This document shows positions 51,380-60,253 of a DNA stretch of 64,000 bases, piece after piece. Source of the stretch: Vescimonas coprocola (lineage in GTDB: Bacteria; Bacillota; Clostridia; Oscillospirales; Oscillospiraceae); assembly GCF_018408575.1 (NCBI RefSeq), contig NZ_AP023418.1, forward strand, positions 1,516,415 to 1,580,414. Reading direction: 5' to 3'. Each line of letters opens with the position of its first letter. Positions within the stretch are counted from its first letter, which is position 1. The notes beneath the pieces were generated by a model. The model searched no databases. It was not told the DNA's origin and saw only the letters and a list, made by a program, of their open reading frames with translations. The position numbers and the translations under genes were made by a program.

Positions 51380-53104
51380 TTAGTAGTTAAATTTCTCTGC
51401 CAGATTGGACTTTTCAATCATCTTTCTATATGTGGGCGACTGTTTCAGCAGATGAGCATGTTTTCCACAGGCTTCTACCGTACCTGCTTTCATAACGACG
51501 ATCTTATCTGCATTTTCAATAGACTTCAGTCTGTGTGAAATAACAATCACGGTCTTGCCTTGAATCAAATGATTTAATCCAGTCTGTATCTGGACTTCTG
51601 TTTCCACATCTAACGATGCAGCAATCTCATCCAGAATGATAATTGGAGCATCCTTCAGGATTGCTCTGGCAATGGACAGCCGCTGACGTTCTCCGCCGGA
51701 GAGTTTGGCTCCATTTTCCCCGATTATTGTCTGGTAGGTGTCTGGCAGACGGCTGACAAACTCATTGCAACCAGCCAGTTTTGCAGCTCGTATTACTTCT
51801 TCGTCAGAAGCATCCAGCCGCCCAAGGCGAATATTTTCCATAATAGAAGTATTAAATAGAATGACTTCCTGAAAAACAATGGAAACATACTTGAACAAGC
51901 TATCAGTGTGAATTTCTCGTATGTCGGTTCCTCCGATCTGAACGGTACCGGAATCTGCATCATATAGTCTGCTGATGAGCTTAAGCATTGTTGTTTTTCC
52001 GCAGCCGCTGGGACCGACCAATGCGGTTACCTGTCCTTGCTCCGCCGTAAAGGATGCATGGCGAATCACCTGGGTGTCTTTCTGGTAGGAAAAACAAACA
52101 TCCTTTATTTCTACATTGAAATCTGAAAGGACTGCCTTTTCTCCACCCTGAAGTTCATGATTCTTGATTTCACCAATCCGGGCAATTCTTGCGTCCAAAT
52201 AAAAGATTTCCGTCAGATAGAGCAAAACACCACCCATGGCCCCGCTGAGTTTCGCCGCCATAATAATATAGCCCAGAAGAATCAGGATACTTACCTGACC
52301 GGAGGCGAGCATTGAAAGGCCAACAGTCGCCGTGATTCCAATAGGAAGAATAGATAAAGTCTGGCCGATTGTAACAGGAATCGTCTGGGTGATCTGAGCT
52401 TTCCATTGAAGATTTTCTGACTCATCCAACTGCTGGTCCATTTGAGCTTCTACTTTTTCTTTCAACCCATAGCTTTTAATTTCCTGATTCAGTTCGATTG
52501 CATTCTGAAAGCTTTCGGAAATATCTCTCAACTTATCATAATGTTTATTTACATCTCTGACCTGCAGTTTCTTTGTCAGGAAAAGAACCGAAGCAGAAGT
52601 AAGAACGGGAAGCAATACACAGAGACCTAATTTCCAATTCATGATCAGAAGGGCTACGCTGATAACCAAAAAGTAAATTGCAAACCCTATGGAATTAGCC
52701 ACTGCGTTCGCAAAAGCATGCTCAATCGAAGCCACATCTGCCATGATTGTTTGAGCAAGGTCAGACAAATTGTGCTTTGAAAAATAGGATAGGGGCAGTT
52801 TGGAAAGCTGTTCCGCCAGATCAATTCTTAAATTTGCAGATTCCTGGTAGGTTTCATCATAGGTCGTTTTATAGTTATAGTTAATAACTAAGTACATCAC
52901 CAGGGTCGCTGCCAGCATAAACAGGAGATATACCACCGGTTTCCCGGTATTTCCATTCAACAGCCTGTCTGCAAACAGAAAAACACAGATCATCGGCGGT
53001 ACAAAAGAAACATAATAGAGAAAGAATGACCAGATTGATTTTGCAAGGCCCTTCACACCCGAATCACTCAGCTGGAAGGCTCTTTTTAGATATGTCTTCA
53101 TCAT
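51380..53104 (-). CDS. YbtQ/IrtB-like ABC half-transporter
   Basis: A 574-residue protein with six membrane helices and a nucleotide-binding domain: Walker A GPSGCGKT, signature LSGGERQRLSIARA, Walker B IIILDEIAASLD, H-loop VISHRLKS. It has the exporter fold, but the paired genes resemble YbtP/YbtQ and IrtA/IrtB, which import iron-siderophores. The ATG at 53104 overlaps the preceding stop (ATGA), as expected for subunits of a heterodimer. Confidence 0.8.
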   Translation of the reverse strand: MMKTYLKRAFQLSDSGVKGLAKSIWSFFLYYVSFVPPMICVFLFADRLLNGNTGKPVVYLLFMLAATLVMYLVINYNYKTTYDETYQESANLRIDLAEQLSKLPLSYFSKHNLSDLAQTIMADVASIEHAFANAVANSIGFAIYFLVISVALLIMNWKLGLCVLLPVLTSASVLFLTKKLQVRDVNKHYDKLRDISESFQNAIELNQEIKSYGLKEKVEAQMDQQLDESENLQWKAQITQTIPVTIGQTLSILPIGITATVGLSMLASGQVSILILLGYIIMAAKLSGAMGGVLLYLTEIFYLDARIARIGEIKNHELQGGEKAVLSDFNVEIKDVCFSYQKDTQVIRHASFTAEQGQVTALVGPSGCGKTTMLKLISRLYDADSGTVQIGGTDIREIHTDSLFKYVSIVFQEVILFNTSIMENIRLGRLDASDEEVIRAAKLAGCNEFVSRLPDTYQTIIGENGAKLSGGERQRLSIARAILKDAPIIILDEIAASLDVETEVQIQTGLNHLIQGKTVIVISHRLKSIENADKIVVMKAGTVEACGKHAHLLKQSPTYRKMIEKSNLAEKFNY

Positions 53105-54852
53105 GCCAACCTCCACTGATTTGCCTTGCAGTATACATCCTGAAAATCCTTATAACGTCCATTGCAGGCCATCAGTTCATTGTGGGTTCCCTGTTCCACA
53201 ACTTTTCCATTCTGGACAAACAGGATCTGGTCTACATTCTGAATAGAGGACAGCCTGTGTGCAATCATGATAACTGTTTTGCCACTCATCAGTTTTTGGA
53301 AAGCCTGCTGCAACTCGTATTCATTTTCCGGATCTGCAGCTGCAGAAGCCTCATCCATAATGACGATATTCGCATTCTTTAGAATAGCCCTCGCAATGGC
53401 GATCCTTTGCACCTCACCACCGGAAAGGTATACGTCCTTTGCCCCTATGACGGTCATCTCCCGCTGGGGAAATTTGTCAAGGATGGATGTGCAGTTCGCT
53501 GCGTCAAGTGCATCCATAATCTGCCGCCGTGTTGCCTGAGGATTTCCGATTCGGACATTTTCGTAAATTGAGGCCTTTAGTAATTGACTGCGCTGGAAAA
53601 CAAATGCGATGTTCTGAATGAGAGCTTTTTCAGAATAACTCTGAATGTTCTTTCCACCAATCAGAATTTCGCCGCCATCGACAGGATAAAAACCTGAAAT
53701 CAGCTTTGCAATGGTAGATTTTCCTCCCCCGGAAGACCCGATGAGCGCATAAGTTTTATTCTGATGAAGTGTCAGGCTGAAATCCTTCAGCACGAAGTTG
53801 TCATCATACTTAAAGTCAACATGACGAAATTCAATATTGAAATCTTGGAAGGTCTCTTCGTTTCCATGTGGAAGCTTTGCCTGATCCATAGAAGTAGTCA
53901 GCTCATCAAGCTGATTCAGCGTATTTTGTGCGCCAAAGTTATCCTGCCCCGTAAACATGATCGATGTGAAAGAAGTAAATACAGCTCCGGAGAACACAGC
54001 AAAGAAAACAATCTTTGCCAGGATTAGCATAGCAGGTTCTCCATAGCTGATGAATACAACTGCGGCTGGTACAGCAAAAGCATAAAACACGTTGAACAGA
54101 ACCTGGAATCCGACGTAGGGATTCTTACAGCTGAGGCTATACTGATAGACGTACTGTTTGTACTCTTTGATCGAGTTAATCAGAGTTTTGTAATACTGTA
54201 CAGTTACACCGAAGATTTTTATGATCTGCATTCCTCTGACATATTCTACTGTTGCCGCACTCATTTTTTGAAGCGCCGCTGAATAGCCAGACAGAAATTC
54301 AGTACCACCGGACATTTTACGATACTGAAGAACACCAATCACAGTTGTAAGGATCAGGAGAATACCAAGGCGATAGTCTATTGCAAACATCAGCACAAAC
54401 ATTAACACCGGCGTCATAACAGCAGTGACGTTGTCCGGAATCAAATGGGCCACTGTTTTGTGTGTTTCTGCTGCGTTATCATCAATAATTTTTCGAATCT
54501 CTCCAGAGCTGTTATGGTCAAAAAAGGAAGAAGAGGCATCCAATAATTTATGAAGCCCATTTTTCCTTAAGTTTGTTTCAAGCCGGAAGCCTAAGTAGTG
54601 GGAACACGTTGCCGATGCAATGTTGAGAATACCTCGTAAAATCATAAGTATGACTACAATAATTGCGTCATACATAGCCTTCTCATATACGGGAATAACC
54701 AGAATAGACACAATGGACTGCCACAGAAACCAATATGCTCCCATATATGAGCAGACGGCAGCGGCAGATAGTGCCATGGAGAAATATGCCCAAATTCTTT
54801 TATCTTGGACATAATGAAATAGTTTTTTATATAAACTGCGCATTGACTTCAA
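53101..54852 (-). CDS. YbtP/IrtA-like ABC half-transporter
   Basis: A 583-residue protein, first gene of the uptake operon. Six membrane helices (e.g. IIVVILMILRGILNIASA) are followed by Walker A GSSGGGKS, signature LSGGEVQRIAIARA, Walker B IVIMDEASAAADP and H-loop IAHRLSS. It pairs with the next gene. A TTG at 54852 lies 5 bases after AGAGGTG and is the most likely start; an ATG at 54843 is the alternative. The promoter upstream carries a DtxR-like box and AraC-type repeats. Confidence 0.8.
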   Translation of the reverse strand: MKSMRSLYKKLFHYVQDKRIWAYFSMALSAAAVCSYMGAYWFLWQSIVSILVIPVYEKAMYDAIIVVILMILRGILNIASATCSHYLGFRLETNLRKNGLHKLLDASSSFFDHNSSGEIRKIIDDNAAETHKTVAHLIPDNVTAVMTPVLMFVLMFAIDYRLGILLILTTVIGVLQYRKMSGGTEFLSGYSAALQKMSAATVEYVRGMQIIKIFGVTVQYYKTLINSIKEYKQYVYQYSLSCKNPYVGFQVLFNVFYAFAVPAAVVFISYGEPAMLILAKIVFFAVFSGAVFTSFTSIMFTGQDNFGAQNTLNQLDELTTSMDQAKLPHGNEETFQDFNIEFRHVDFKYDDNFVLKDFSLTLHQNKTYALIGSSGGGKSTIAKLISGFYPVDGGEILIGGKNIQSYSEKALIQNIAFVFQRSQLLKASIYENVRIGNPQATRRQIMDALDAANCTSILDKFPQREMTVIGAKDVYLSGGEVQRIAIARAILKNANIVIMDEASAAADPENEYELQQAFQKLMSGKTVIMIAHRLSSIQNVDQILFVQNGKVVEQGTHNELMACNGRYKDFQDVYCKANQWRLA

Positions 54853-54902
54853 ATATACACCTCTTTTTGCTTAAAAACGGTTTGACATGCATCACCTCTT
54901 TC

Positions 54903-54930
54903 ATTATAATTAGTTTTAGCTAACTGTAAA
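54903..54930 (-). promoter_or_regulatory. Core promoter with overlapping DtxR-like box
   Basis: On the minus strand TTTACA (54930-54925), a 16-base spacer and TATAAT (54908-54903) drive the uptake operon. The spacer contains TTAGTTTTAGCTAACT (54910-54925, plus strand), which matches 11 of 16 positions of the DtxR/IdeR consensus including both TTAG and CTAAC half-sites. A metal-loaded repressor would block the polymerase here. Confidence 0.6.
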
Positions 54931-54949
54931 GGGCAAAACAGATATAAAG

Positions 54950-54984
54950 TCTAAACAAGGTATTAATAAATCTAAACGAGGTAT
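54950..54984. promoter_or_regulatory. Tandem direct repeat, AraC-type operator
   Basis: TCTAAACAAGGTAT (54950-54963) and TCTAAACGAGGTAT (54971-54984) differ at one base and are spaced exactly 21 bp, two helical turns. They lie 20 bp upstream of the -35 of the uptake operon and 15 bp before the AraC-type start at 55000, which suits both activation of the operon and autoregulation. Confidence 0.7.
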
Positions 54985-54999
54985 CTTTGGGAGGAGCCA

Positions 55000-55923
55000 A
55001 TGATAGAAGTTAAACGAGATGATTTCTTTGTTGAATCGATAAAGAATCCAATAGAGTACGGAACATATTATAAGATCAACCCAAAATATGGAACCGGATT
55101 TCAATGGACGAGTGAGGTTCACCACGATTTCATCATTACAGCGACAGATATAAGATTTAACCAGGAAACTATGGTCGGAGAACATATTGGGTCTGGTTAT
55201 GTACTTGCTCTCTATATTAGTGGCGCAGGAGATGAATTCTATCCGTATCAAAATATTTCTCCGAATACATTGCGCTGCTATGAACCATCTGAAAAGTATA
55301 AAGCTATTTATCATCCTCAGATTCCATTAAGATGTATTACCGTGCAGGTTGACCAGGAATTTATTGATCAGTATCTCCAGGAAATTTCCGGTGATCTTGA
55401 AGTGAACTTTTCTGATTTTTTCAAAGAAAAAGGGAAATTCTATTTACCAAATGTTAATCATGCTATGCAAAGCCTATATGAGTATCTGCTTTCCATGAAA
55501 GCGTCCAGAATTACAGTAGAAGCAAAAATATATGAAATCATCTCTTATCTTGCTTCATATTTGAAAGAAAACAGACTAAATGAAGAGAATGGCCAGCCCA
55601 TTAACAAAACAGATTTGCAGGCATTAGCTGAACTAACGCATTACATGGACGAACATTACAGTTTTAATATTACGTTGCAGACGCTTTCCACCATTGCATG
55701 TATGAGTGAAAGCAAAATGAAAAAGCTATTTAAGTCAGTTTATAATATGTCCATTACTGAATACATTCAGAGGAAAAGGATCTCTGTAGCCGAGCATATG
55801 CTTATTCAGACCGACCTCACCATTGCGGAAATTTCAAGAATTGTTGGATACTCCAACCCCAGTAGATTGATTGAAATATTCAAAAGGTATTATGGATTTA
55901 CTCCCTCAAAATACAGAAAATAA
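55000..55923 (+). CDS. AraC family regulator (YbtA-like context)
   Basis: A 307-residue regulator. The N-terminal 180 residues form a sensing domain, and the C-terminal 100 residues carry the two HTH motifs of AraC (NITLQTLSTIACMSESKMKK and LTIAEISRIVGYSNPSRLIE), ending FKRYYGFTPSKYRK. GGGAGGAGCC precedes the ATG. It is divergent from the YbtPQ-like genes, as YbtA is in yersiniabactin loci, where the siderophore itself is the inducer. By analogy it may sense the imported chelate. Confidence 0.85.
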   Translation: MIEVKRDDFFVESIKNPIEYGTYYKINPKYGTGFQWTSEVHHDFIITATDIRFNQETMVGEHIGSGYVLALYISGAGDEFYPYQNISPNTLRCYEPSEKYKAIYHPQIPLRCITVQVDQEFIDQYLQEISGDLEVNFSDFFKEKGKFYLPNVNHAMQSLYEYLLSMKASRITVEAKIYEIISYLASYLKENRLNEENGQPINKTDLQALAELTHYMDEHYSFNITLQTLSTIACMSESKMKKLFKSVYNMSITEYIQRKRISVAEHMLIQTDLTIAEISRIVGYSNPSRLIEIFKRYYGFTPSKYRK

Positions 55924-55981
55924 AAGTGTTATACTAATTTGGATAAACCTAACCCTCTAAAAATCAACCAAATCAATCGTT

Positions 55982-56019
55982 ATGAGGTGACGCATACAAG
56001 CGTCACCTCATTTCTTTTT
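55982..56019 (+). terminator. Terminator of the AraC-type gene
   Basis: ATGAGGTGACGC and GCGTCACCTCAT form a 12-bp perfect stem with loop ATACAA, followed by TTTCTTTTT on the plus strand. Confidence 0.85.
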
Positions 56020-56505
56020 GGAAATTTCATCTTGAAAGCATCTGTGAAAGGTGGGAATGTCCTCCGGGTAGAGCAGATCGGAAAGAAACCGAAGCCAGAC
56101 AACCGACTTTCCTGCTTGTGGATTGTAGCCGATGGGAAACCGGCTGCGCACGATCTCAGACCGTCCCGCAAGGAAACTGCCGTCAATGCGGAGCGTCCCG
56201 TTCTGCACATGAATTTCATCCGGATTCGGCGGAAAGCTCTCTGCATGAACCACCAGCTTCATGATCTCCACGATATTGGAAATGGTGCGCAGAATGTTTT
56301 TTGCGGCACAGCACTCCAGCTCGGCATAGATCTTCTCTTTCAGCAGCAGCAGCGGGTCTGTCAGCCGCCTATCCGGTGTGAAGAATGCGTTGTCCGCATA
56401 GATGAGCTTGTTTTTCGATAGAAACTCCCGGCAAAAAGCTGCCTCATTGACATCCTTGCCATCGAACCATGCTGAAAAATCCAACCCGGCATACTTCTTG
56501 TTCAC
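56008..56505 (-). pseudogene. Fragment of a phage/plasmid P4-type primase-helicase
   Basis: A 165-codon open frame. ENAFFTPDRR-like and VHAESFPPNPDEIHVQNGTL, GYNPQAGKSVVWLRFLSDLL and PEDIPTFHRCF match the D5/P4-type primase N-terminal region just before the helicase domain. The ATPase part is missing. It is a truncated mobile-element gene. Confidence 0.6.
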
Positions 56506-56790
56506 GCTGCATTCCTCCCATTGATTGTTTCCTTGAGCTTGTCCAACCGACCATCTACAAGCAGATAACTGACAACCTCGGCACGTTCATGGGAATCCCC
56601 GGCGCACAGAATATCCAAGTAATACTCCGCCTCGTCCAGCTTTTGACAGGCTTCCACGAACCGCTTATCCGGTGCTTTTGCTGCATATTGCACCTTCCAT
56701 CTCCGCAGGACACGGGCGTAATTGGATAGAACAGAAAAGCACAGCCGCTCGTTTTCTCTGAGTTGCTGTGCTTCTGCTTCTTCCTGCACC
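56502..56790 (-). pseudogene. Fragment of an ICE-associated hypothetical gene
   Basis: Codons reading LRENERLCFSVLSNYARVLR, then KLDEAEYYLDILCAGDS and VSYLLVDGRLDKLKETINGR look like a genuine helical ICE protein. The upstream part of the open frame is antisense to another gene, so the N-terminus is lost near 56790. Its stop overlaps the start of the primase fragment (ATGA), suggesting they were once consecutive genes. Confidence 0.5.
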
Positions 56791-57229
56791 ACGCTGAAAA
56801 GCGTCTGAACAGCGCGATTTACCGCTTTCTCACCCGCAATGGCATTGACCGTTACGATCCGGCGCGCTTTCTGGACTACAAGCTGGAAGTTCTGCAAATG
56901 CTGCTGTACTGTCTGCCGAGGTTCGACCCGGAGCAGGAAACGGAGTTCCTGAAATACGCGAAACACTATGTCCGGGACGGGCTGCTGTTCTGCCGCATGA
57001 TGGTCGAAGCCGGTTCCTTTGCCAGCCTTGCGGAGTATCGGCACGTGCGGCAGATTGGCGCGATCTATAACAATTCGGCAAAAACTGCGCAGAAGTCATT
57101 TCCGAGTTTGCCGTCCAAAGCGGATACAAGGATGAAGGCGTATCTGCGGATGAACTGCTGACCATTGCCCAGCGCAACCACAGCATTGCCGAAGGCGAGA
57201 TTGCTGAAATCCGTGGTTGTGCCGTTTGA
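56763..57229 (+). pseudogene. Frameshifted sigma-like ICE gene remnant
   Basis: On the plus strand, EKRLNSAIYRFLTRNGIDRY, FLDYKLEVLQMLLYCLPRFD, TEFLKYAKHYVRDGLLFCRM and SLAEYRHVRQIGAIYNN resemble a sigma region-2-like ICE regulator. It has no proper start. Near 57090-57100 the coding continues in the next frame (AEVISEFAVQSGYKDEG...) to a TGA at 57227-57229. Both breaks mark it as dead. Confidence 0.55.
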
Positions 57230-57280
57230 GATGGAAAGGCTGGATCTGATTTGATCATGATGGAAAGCAAAACGACGCCG

Positions 57281-57309
57281 TTGACAACATCTTCGGATCG
57301 TGCTACAAT
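57281..57309 (+). promoter_or_regulatory. Consensus promoter of the TetR-type gene
   Basis: TTGACA, a 17-base spacer and TACAAT lie 46 bp before the GTG start of the regulator. Confidence 0.8.
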
Positions 57310-57355
57310 TTGACTGAAATGAACAATGTGGTCATAAATCCAAGGAGCGTGCGCA

Positions 57356-57934
57356 GTGGCTTTTACAGATGAACAGAATGAACAGATCCGCAAAGACCTG
57401 ATCCGGGAAGCCCGGCGCTGCGGCATTACCATCGGGATGCGGAAAACCTCAGTGGAGCAGCTGACAAATTCCGTCGGTATTTCCAAGGGATCGTTTTATA
57501 AATTCTTTGATTCCAAGGAGCTGCTGTTTTTCGCCGTGCTGGAGGATATCCATACAGAGTGTTTCGCAGCGGCGCAGAAGTCTTTGCAGGAAAATACAGC
57601 CTTATTGCCTACCGACCGCGCGGCAGCGGCGATCCTGGCGGCCTGTCGGTGGCTGGCCGAGACGAAAGCCTTTGTGTTCATCGAAAATGACGCGGATTTT
57701 CTCCTGCACCGACTGCCGGAGGAAGTGAAGACCGCTCACTATCACGACGACGAGGCCCACATCCGTGCCCTGCTGGAAGGGGGCGGCTTGCAGCCGAAGG
57801 GCGGCATGGCACTGGCAGCGGCCACGGTGCGCGGCTTGATTTTAACCGTCTCCCATCAGGAGCAGATCGGGGCGCTTTACCCGCAGGTGCTGGAAACGCT
57901 GGTGCGCGGCGCTTGCCGGGAACTATTTGAATAA
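57356..57934 (+). CDS. TetR family regulator of the methyltransferase operon
   Basis: A 192-residue TetR protein. The HTH (TSVEQLTNSVGISKGSFYKF, residues about 31-50) is followed by FFDSKELLFFAVLEDIH, and the rest is a helical ligand domain. The start is GTG at 57356 with AAGGAG 8 bases upstream. It lies 116 bp before the methyltransferase operon on the same strand and probably controls it together with the operator at 57975. Confidence 0.85.
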   Translation: MAFTDEQNEQIRKDLIREARRCGITIGMRKTSVEQLTNSVGISKGSFYKFFDSKELLFFAVLEDIHTECFAAAQKSLQENTALLPTDRAAAAILAACRWLAETKAFVFIENDADFLLHRLPEEVKTAHYHDDEAHIRALLEGGGLQPKGGMALAAATVRGLILTVSHQEQIGALYPQVLETLVRGACRELFE

Positions 57935-57974
57935 GCGGAAAGGCCGCAGCGATGCGGCTTTTCAAAAGGAATAC

Positions 57975-57992
57975 AGTTAGCTTACCCTAACT
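57975..57992. promoter_or_regulatory. DtxR-like / palindromic operator before the methyltransferase operon
   Basis: AGTTAG-CTTACC-CTAACT is a perfect 6+6 palindrome. TTAGCTTACCCTAACT matches 13 of 16 positions of the DtxR/IdeR consensus. It could bind a metal repressor, or alternatively the adjacent TetR protein. A second CTAACTC/GAGTTAG pair follows at about 57987-58016. Confidence 0.6.
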
Positions 57993-58050
57993 CGCTTGTG
58001 TCATCTGTGTGAGTTAGAGGAGTTTAACATCTCGTTGTGAGGGCGAAATC

Positions 58051-58665
58051 ATGAGGAACAGTCAAAATTTCTGGGATAAAAACGCCGGGCGGTACGACCG
58101 CTTCATGCGCAAGGACGCAGCGGCTTACGAGCGGCTGTACGAGCTGCTGCGCCCCGTGGTGCAGCACAAAACCGTGCTGGAACTGGCGACCGGCACGGGG
58201 CTGATCGCCAAAAATATCGTCCGCTCTGCTGACCATATTGAAGCTACCGACGCATCCCAAGAGATGATTGAGCAGGCAAAACAGGGCGTAAAATCTACGA
58301 AGCTCTATTTTTCGGTGCAGGATATGTTCCACCTGCCTTATGCCGACGAAAGCTTTGACGTAGTCATCGTGGCCAATGCGCTGCATATCGTGCCGGAGCC
58401 GGAGAGGGCATTGTCGGAGATTCGCCGGGTGCTGAAGGATGACGGCATGTTGGTTGCGCCGACCTTCACCCATGCGGATAACGCTTTCTTCGGAAAGGTC
58501 AAAGCATTTTTCATGAAGCTGGCGGGCTTTCCGCTGCACAGCAAATGGACGAGTGCAGATTACCTTTCGTTCCTGCGGGAAAACGGCTGGACGGTGCGGA
58601 AAAGCACCGTGCTGAAAACCTCGTTCCCGCTGACCTACGCAGAGTGCGTGAAATCGGAGGGGTGA
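58051..58665 (+). CDS. Class I SAM-dependent methyltransferase
   Basis: A 204-residue UbiE/Coq5-like methyltransferase, first gene of the operon. It starts RNSQNFWDKNAGRYDRFM and has SAM motif VLELATGTGLIAKNI (about 42-56), IEATDASQEMIEQA and post-motif YADESFDVVIVANALHIV. GAGGGCG precedes the ATG. Such enzymes methylate small molecules. The substrate is unknown. Confidence 0.85.
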   Translation: MRNSQNFWDKNAGRYDRFMRKDAAAYERLYELLRPVVQHKTVLELATGTGLIAKNIVRSADHIEATDASQEMIEQAKQGVKSTKLYFSVQDMFHLPYADESFDVVIVANALHIVPEPERALSEIRRVLKDDGMLVAPTFTHADNAFFGKVKAFFMKLAGFPLHSKWTSADYLSFLRENGWTVRKSTVLKTSFPLTYAECVKSEG

Positions 58666-58668
58666 GCC

Positions 58669-59457
58669 ATGCAGATATTGGAACACGGGCAGGCGCAGGA
58701 GCGGACGCTGCTGTTTTTCCCCTGCACGGCAGAGCCTGTATGGGCTTTTGCCGACACGATCACGCTGCTTTCTCAGAGATGGCATGTTTTTCAGGTGGTG
58801 TATGACGGCCATCAGCCGGAGTATCCCGGGGATTTCACCTCAGTCGAGCAGACCGTGGACGAGGTGATCTCCTATCTGAAAAGCCGCGGCGTCTCCCGAC
58901 TGGATGCGGCCTATGGCTGTTCCATGGGCGGTGCCTGTCTGACCCGTATGCTGGCATTGGGGAAAATGCCCATCAGCCGAGCCATCATTGATGGCGGGAT
59001 CACACCCTATCAGCTGCCCTTCTTGGTGCGAAAGCTGCTGCTGGCGCGGGATGTGCTGTCTTTCAAAATGGCGGCAAACAGCCGAAAGGTACTGGAAGCG
59101 GCTTTTCCGCCGGAACGGTTTACCCCCGCAGGGCACGACCCTAAAAAGGAATACGACGCCATGGAAGCCTATCTGAAAACCTTTTCAGACCGGACGATTC
59201 GCAACATATTCTGGTCCGCCAACAACTATGCGCTTCCGAAGTGCCCTGCGAAAATCGACACAAAAATCACCTACTGGTATGGCGACGACGAAAAGAAGGA
59301 CCGCAGACGCAACATTCAATTTATCAAGCACTATTTTCCGCAGACTCGCATCCACGGTATTCCCAAGATGGCCCATGCGGAGTTGGTGATGGTGCATCCG
59401 GAGGAGTTCTGCCGGTATGCGGAAAAATTTCTGGCTTTGCAAGCGGAGGAAGTATGA
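58669..59457 (+). CDS. Alpha/beta-hydrolase
   Basis: A 262-residue hydrolase. The nucleophile elbow is GCSMGGA with Ser85, an acid lies in YWYGDDEK and the histidine in KMAHAEL. It begins 3 bp after the preceding stop. It may be an esterase, thioesterase or acyltransferase of the same pathway. No lid or signal peptide is seen, so it is cytoplasmic. Confidence 0.8.
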   Translation: MQILEHGQAQERTLLFFPCTAEPVWAFADTITLLSQRWHVFQVVYDGHQPEYPGDFTSVEQTVDEVISYLKSRGVSRLDAAYGCSMGGACLTRMLALGKMPISRAIIDGGITPYQLPFLVRKLLLARDVLSFKMAANSRKVLEAAFPPERFTPAGHDPKKEYDAMEAYLKTFSDRTIRNIFWSANNYALPKCPAKIDTKITYWYGDDEKKDRRRNIQFIKHYFPQTRIHGIPKMAHAELVMVHPEEFCRYAEKFLALQAEEV

Positions 59458-59458
59458 C

Positions 59459-60247
59459 ATGAAAGAAAAAATCAAACTCTCCGGCGTGCCGGAGACCATG
59501 CTGCAAACCGTTTATGCAAGGGCGAAAGAGAGCAGCGGCAGAGGTGCGATCCACGACGCAAAAGCGGAGGGAATCATCGAGAAGCTGGACTACGATTTTT
59601 CCCTTGCGGACAAGGATACGGCCATGCGCAGCGGCGTCATTGCCCGAACCATCGTGCTCGACCGGATGACGAAGGAATGGCTTGCGTCGCACCCCGGCGC
59701 GGTGGTGGTCAACATCGCCTGCGGGCTGGATACCCGCTGCTACCGGATGTCGGGTTACGCACATTGGTATAACCTCGACCTGCCGGAAACGATGGCGGTG
59801 CGGGAAAAGCTTCTGCCGGAAAGCGGCACGATTTCGCAGATTACCATGTCCGCCATGGAAGATTGGGGCAGCGAAATCAGCGAGCAGAATGTGCCGGTGC
59901 TGATCGTCGTCGAGGGACTGACCATGTACCTTTCCGAGAGGAACATACAGCGTATTTTCACGGTGATTTCCAGCCGGTTTTCCAACGCCACAGTCTTTGT
60001 GGAAACCATGAATCCTACGATAGTGCGGCACTTCAAGGAGAAATCCATTGACGCAAGCAACGCAAAATTCAACTGGGGAATCAAGAATGGGAAAACACTT
60101 GCCGAACTGCTGCCGGATTTTCGCTTTGTGGAGGAACACAGCCTGACGGAGGGCATGGCGGCATTTGTACCGATCTATAAGTTGCTGGACAGGCTGCCCG
60201 CCGTGCGGAGTATTTCCAATAAAATCGTTGTACTGAAAAAGGAGTGA
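59459..60247 (+). CDS. Leucine-carboxyl-methyltransferase-family (PPM/LCM) methyltransferase
   Basis: A 262-residue enzyme of the LCM/PPM family, which O-methylates carboxyl groups: RTIVLDRMTKEWL, VVVNIACGLDTR (82-93) and YNLDLPE (104-110) with LIVVEGLTMYLSERNI are diagnostic. The ATG is one base after the previous stop. Family members such as TcmP act in natural-product pathways. The substrate here is unknown. Confidence 0.8.
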   Translation: MKEKIKLSGVPETMLQTVYARAKESSGRGAIHDAKAEGIIEKLDYDFSLADKDTAMRSGVIARTIVLDRMTKEWLASHPGAVVVNIACGLDTRCYRMSGYAHWYNLDLPETMAVREKLLPESGTISQITMSAMEDWGSEISEQNVPVLIVVEGLTMYLSERNIQRIFTVISSRFSNATVFVETMNPTIVRHFKEKSIDASNAKFNWGIKNGKTLAELLPDFRFVEEHSLTEGMAAFVPIYKLLDRLPAVRSISNKIVVLKKE

Positions 60248-60253
60248 CGGAAG

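Noticed and set aside
54950-54984. CRISPR-like direct repeats
   Set aside because: Only two short copies at 21-bp spacing in a divergent promoter. This fits an AraC operator, not a CRISPR array.
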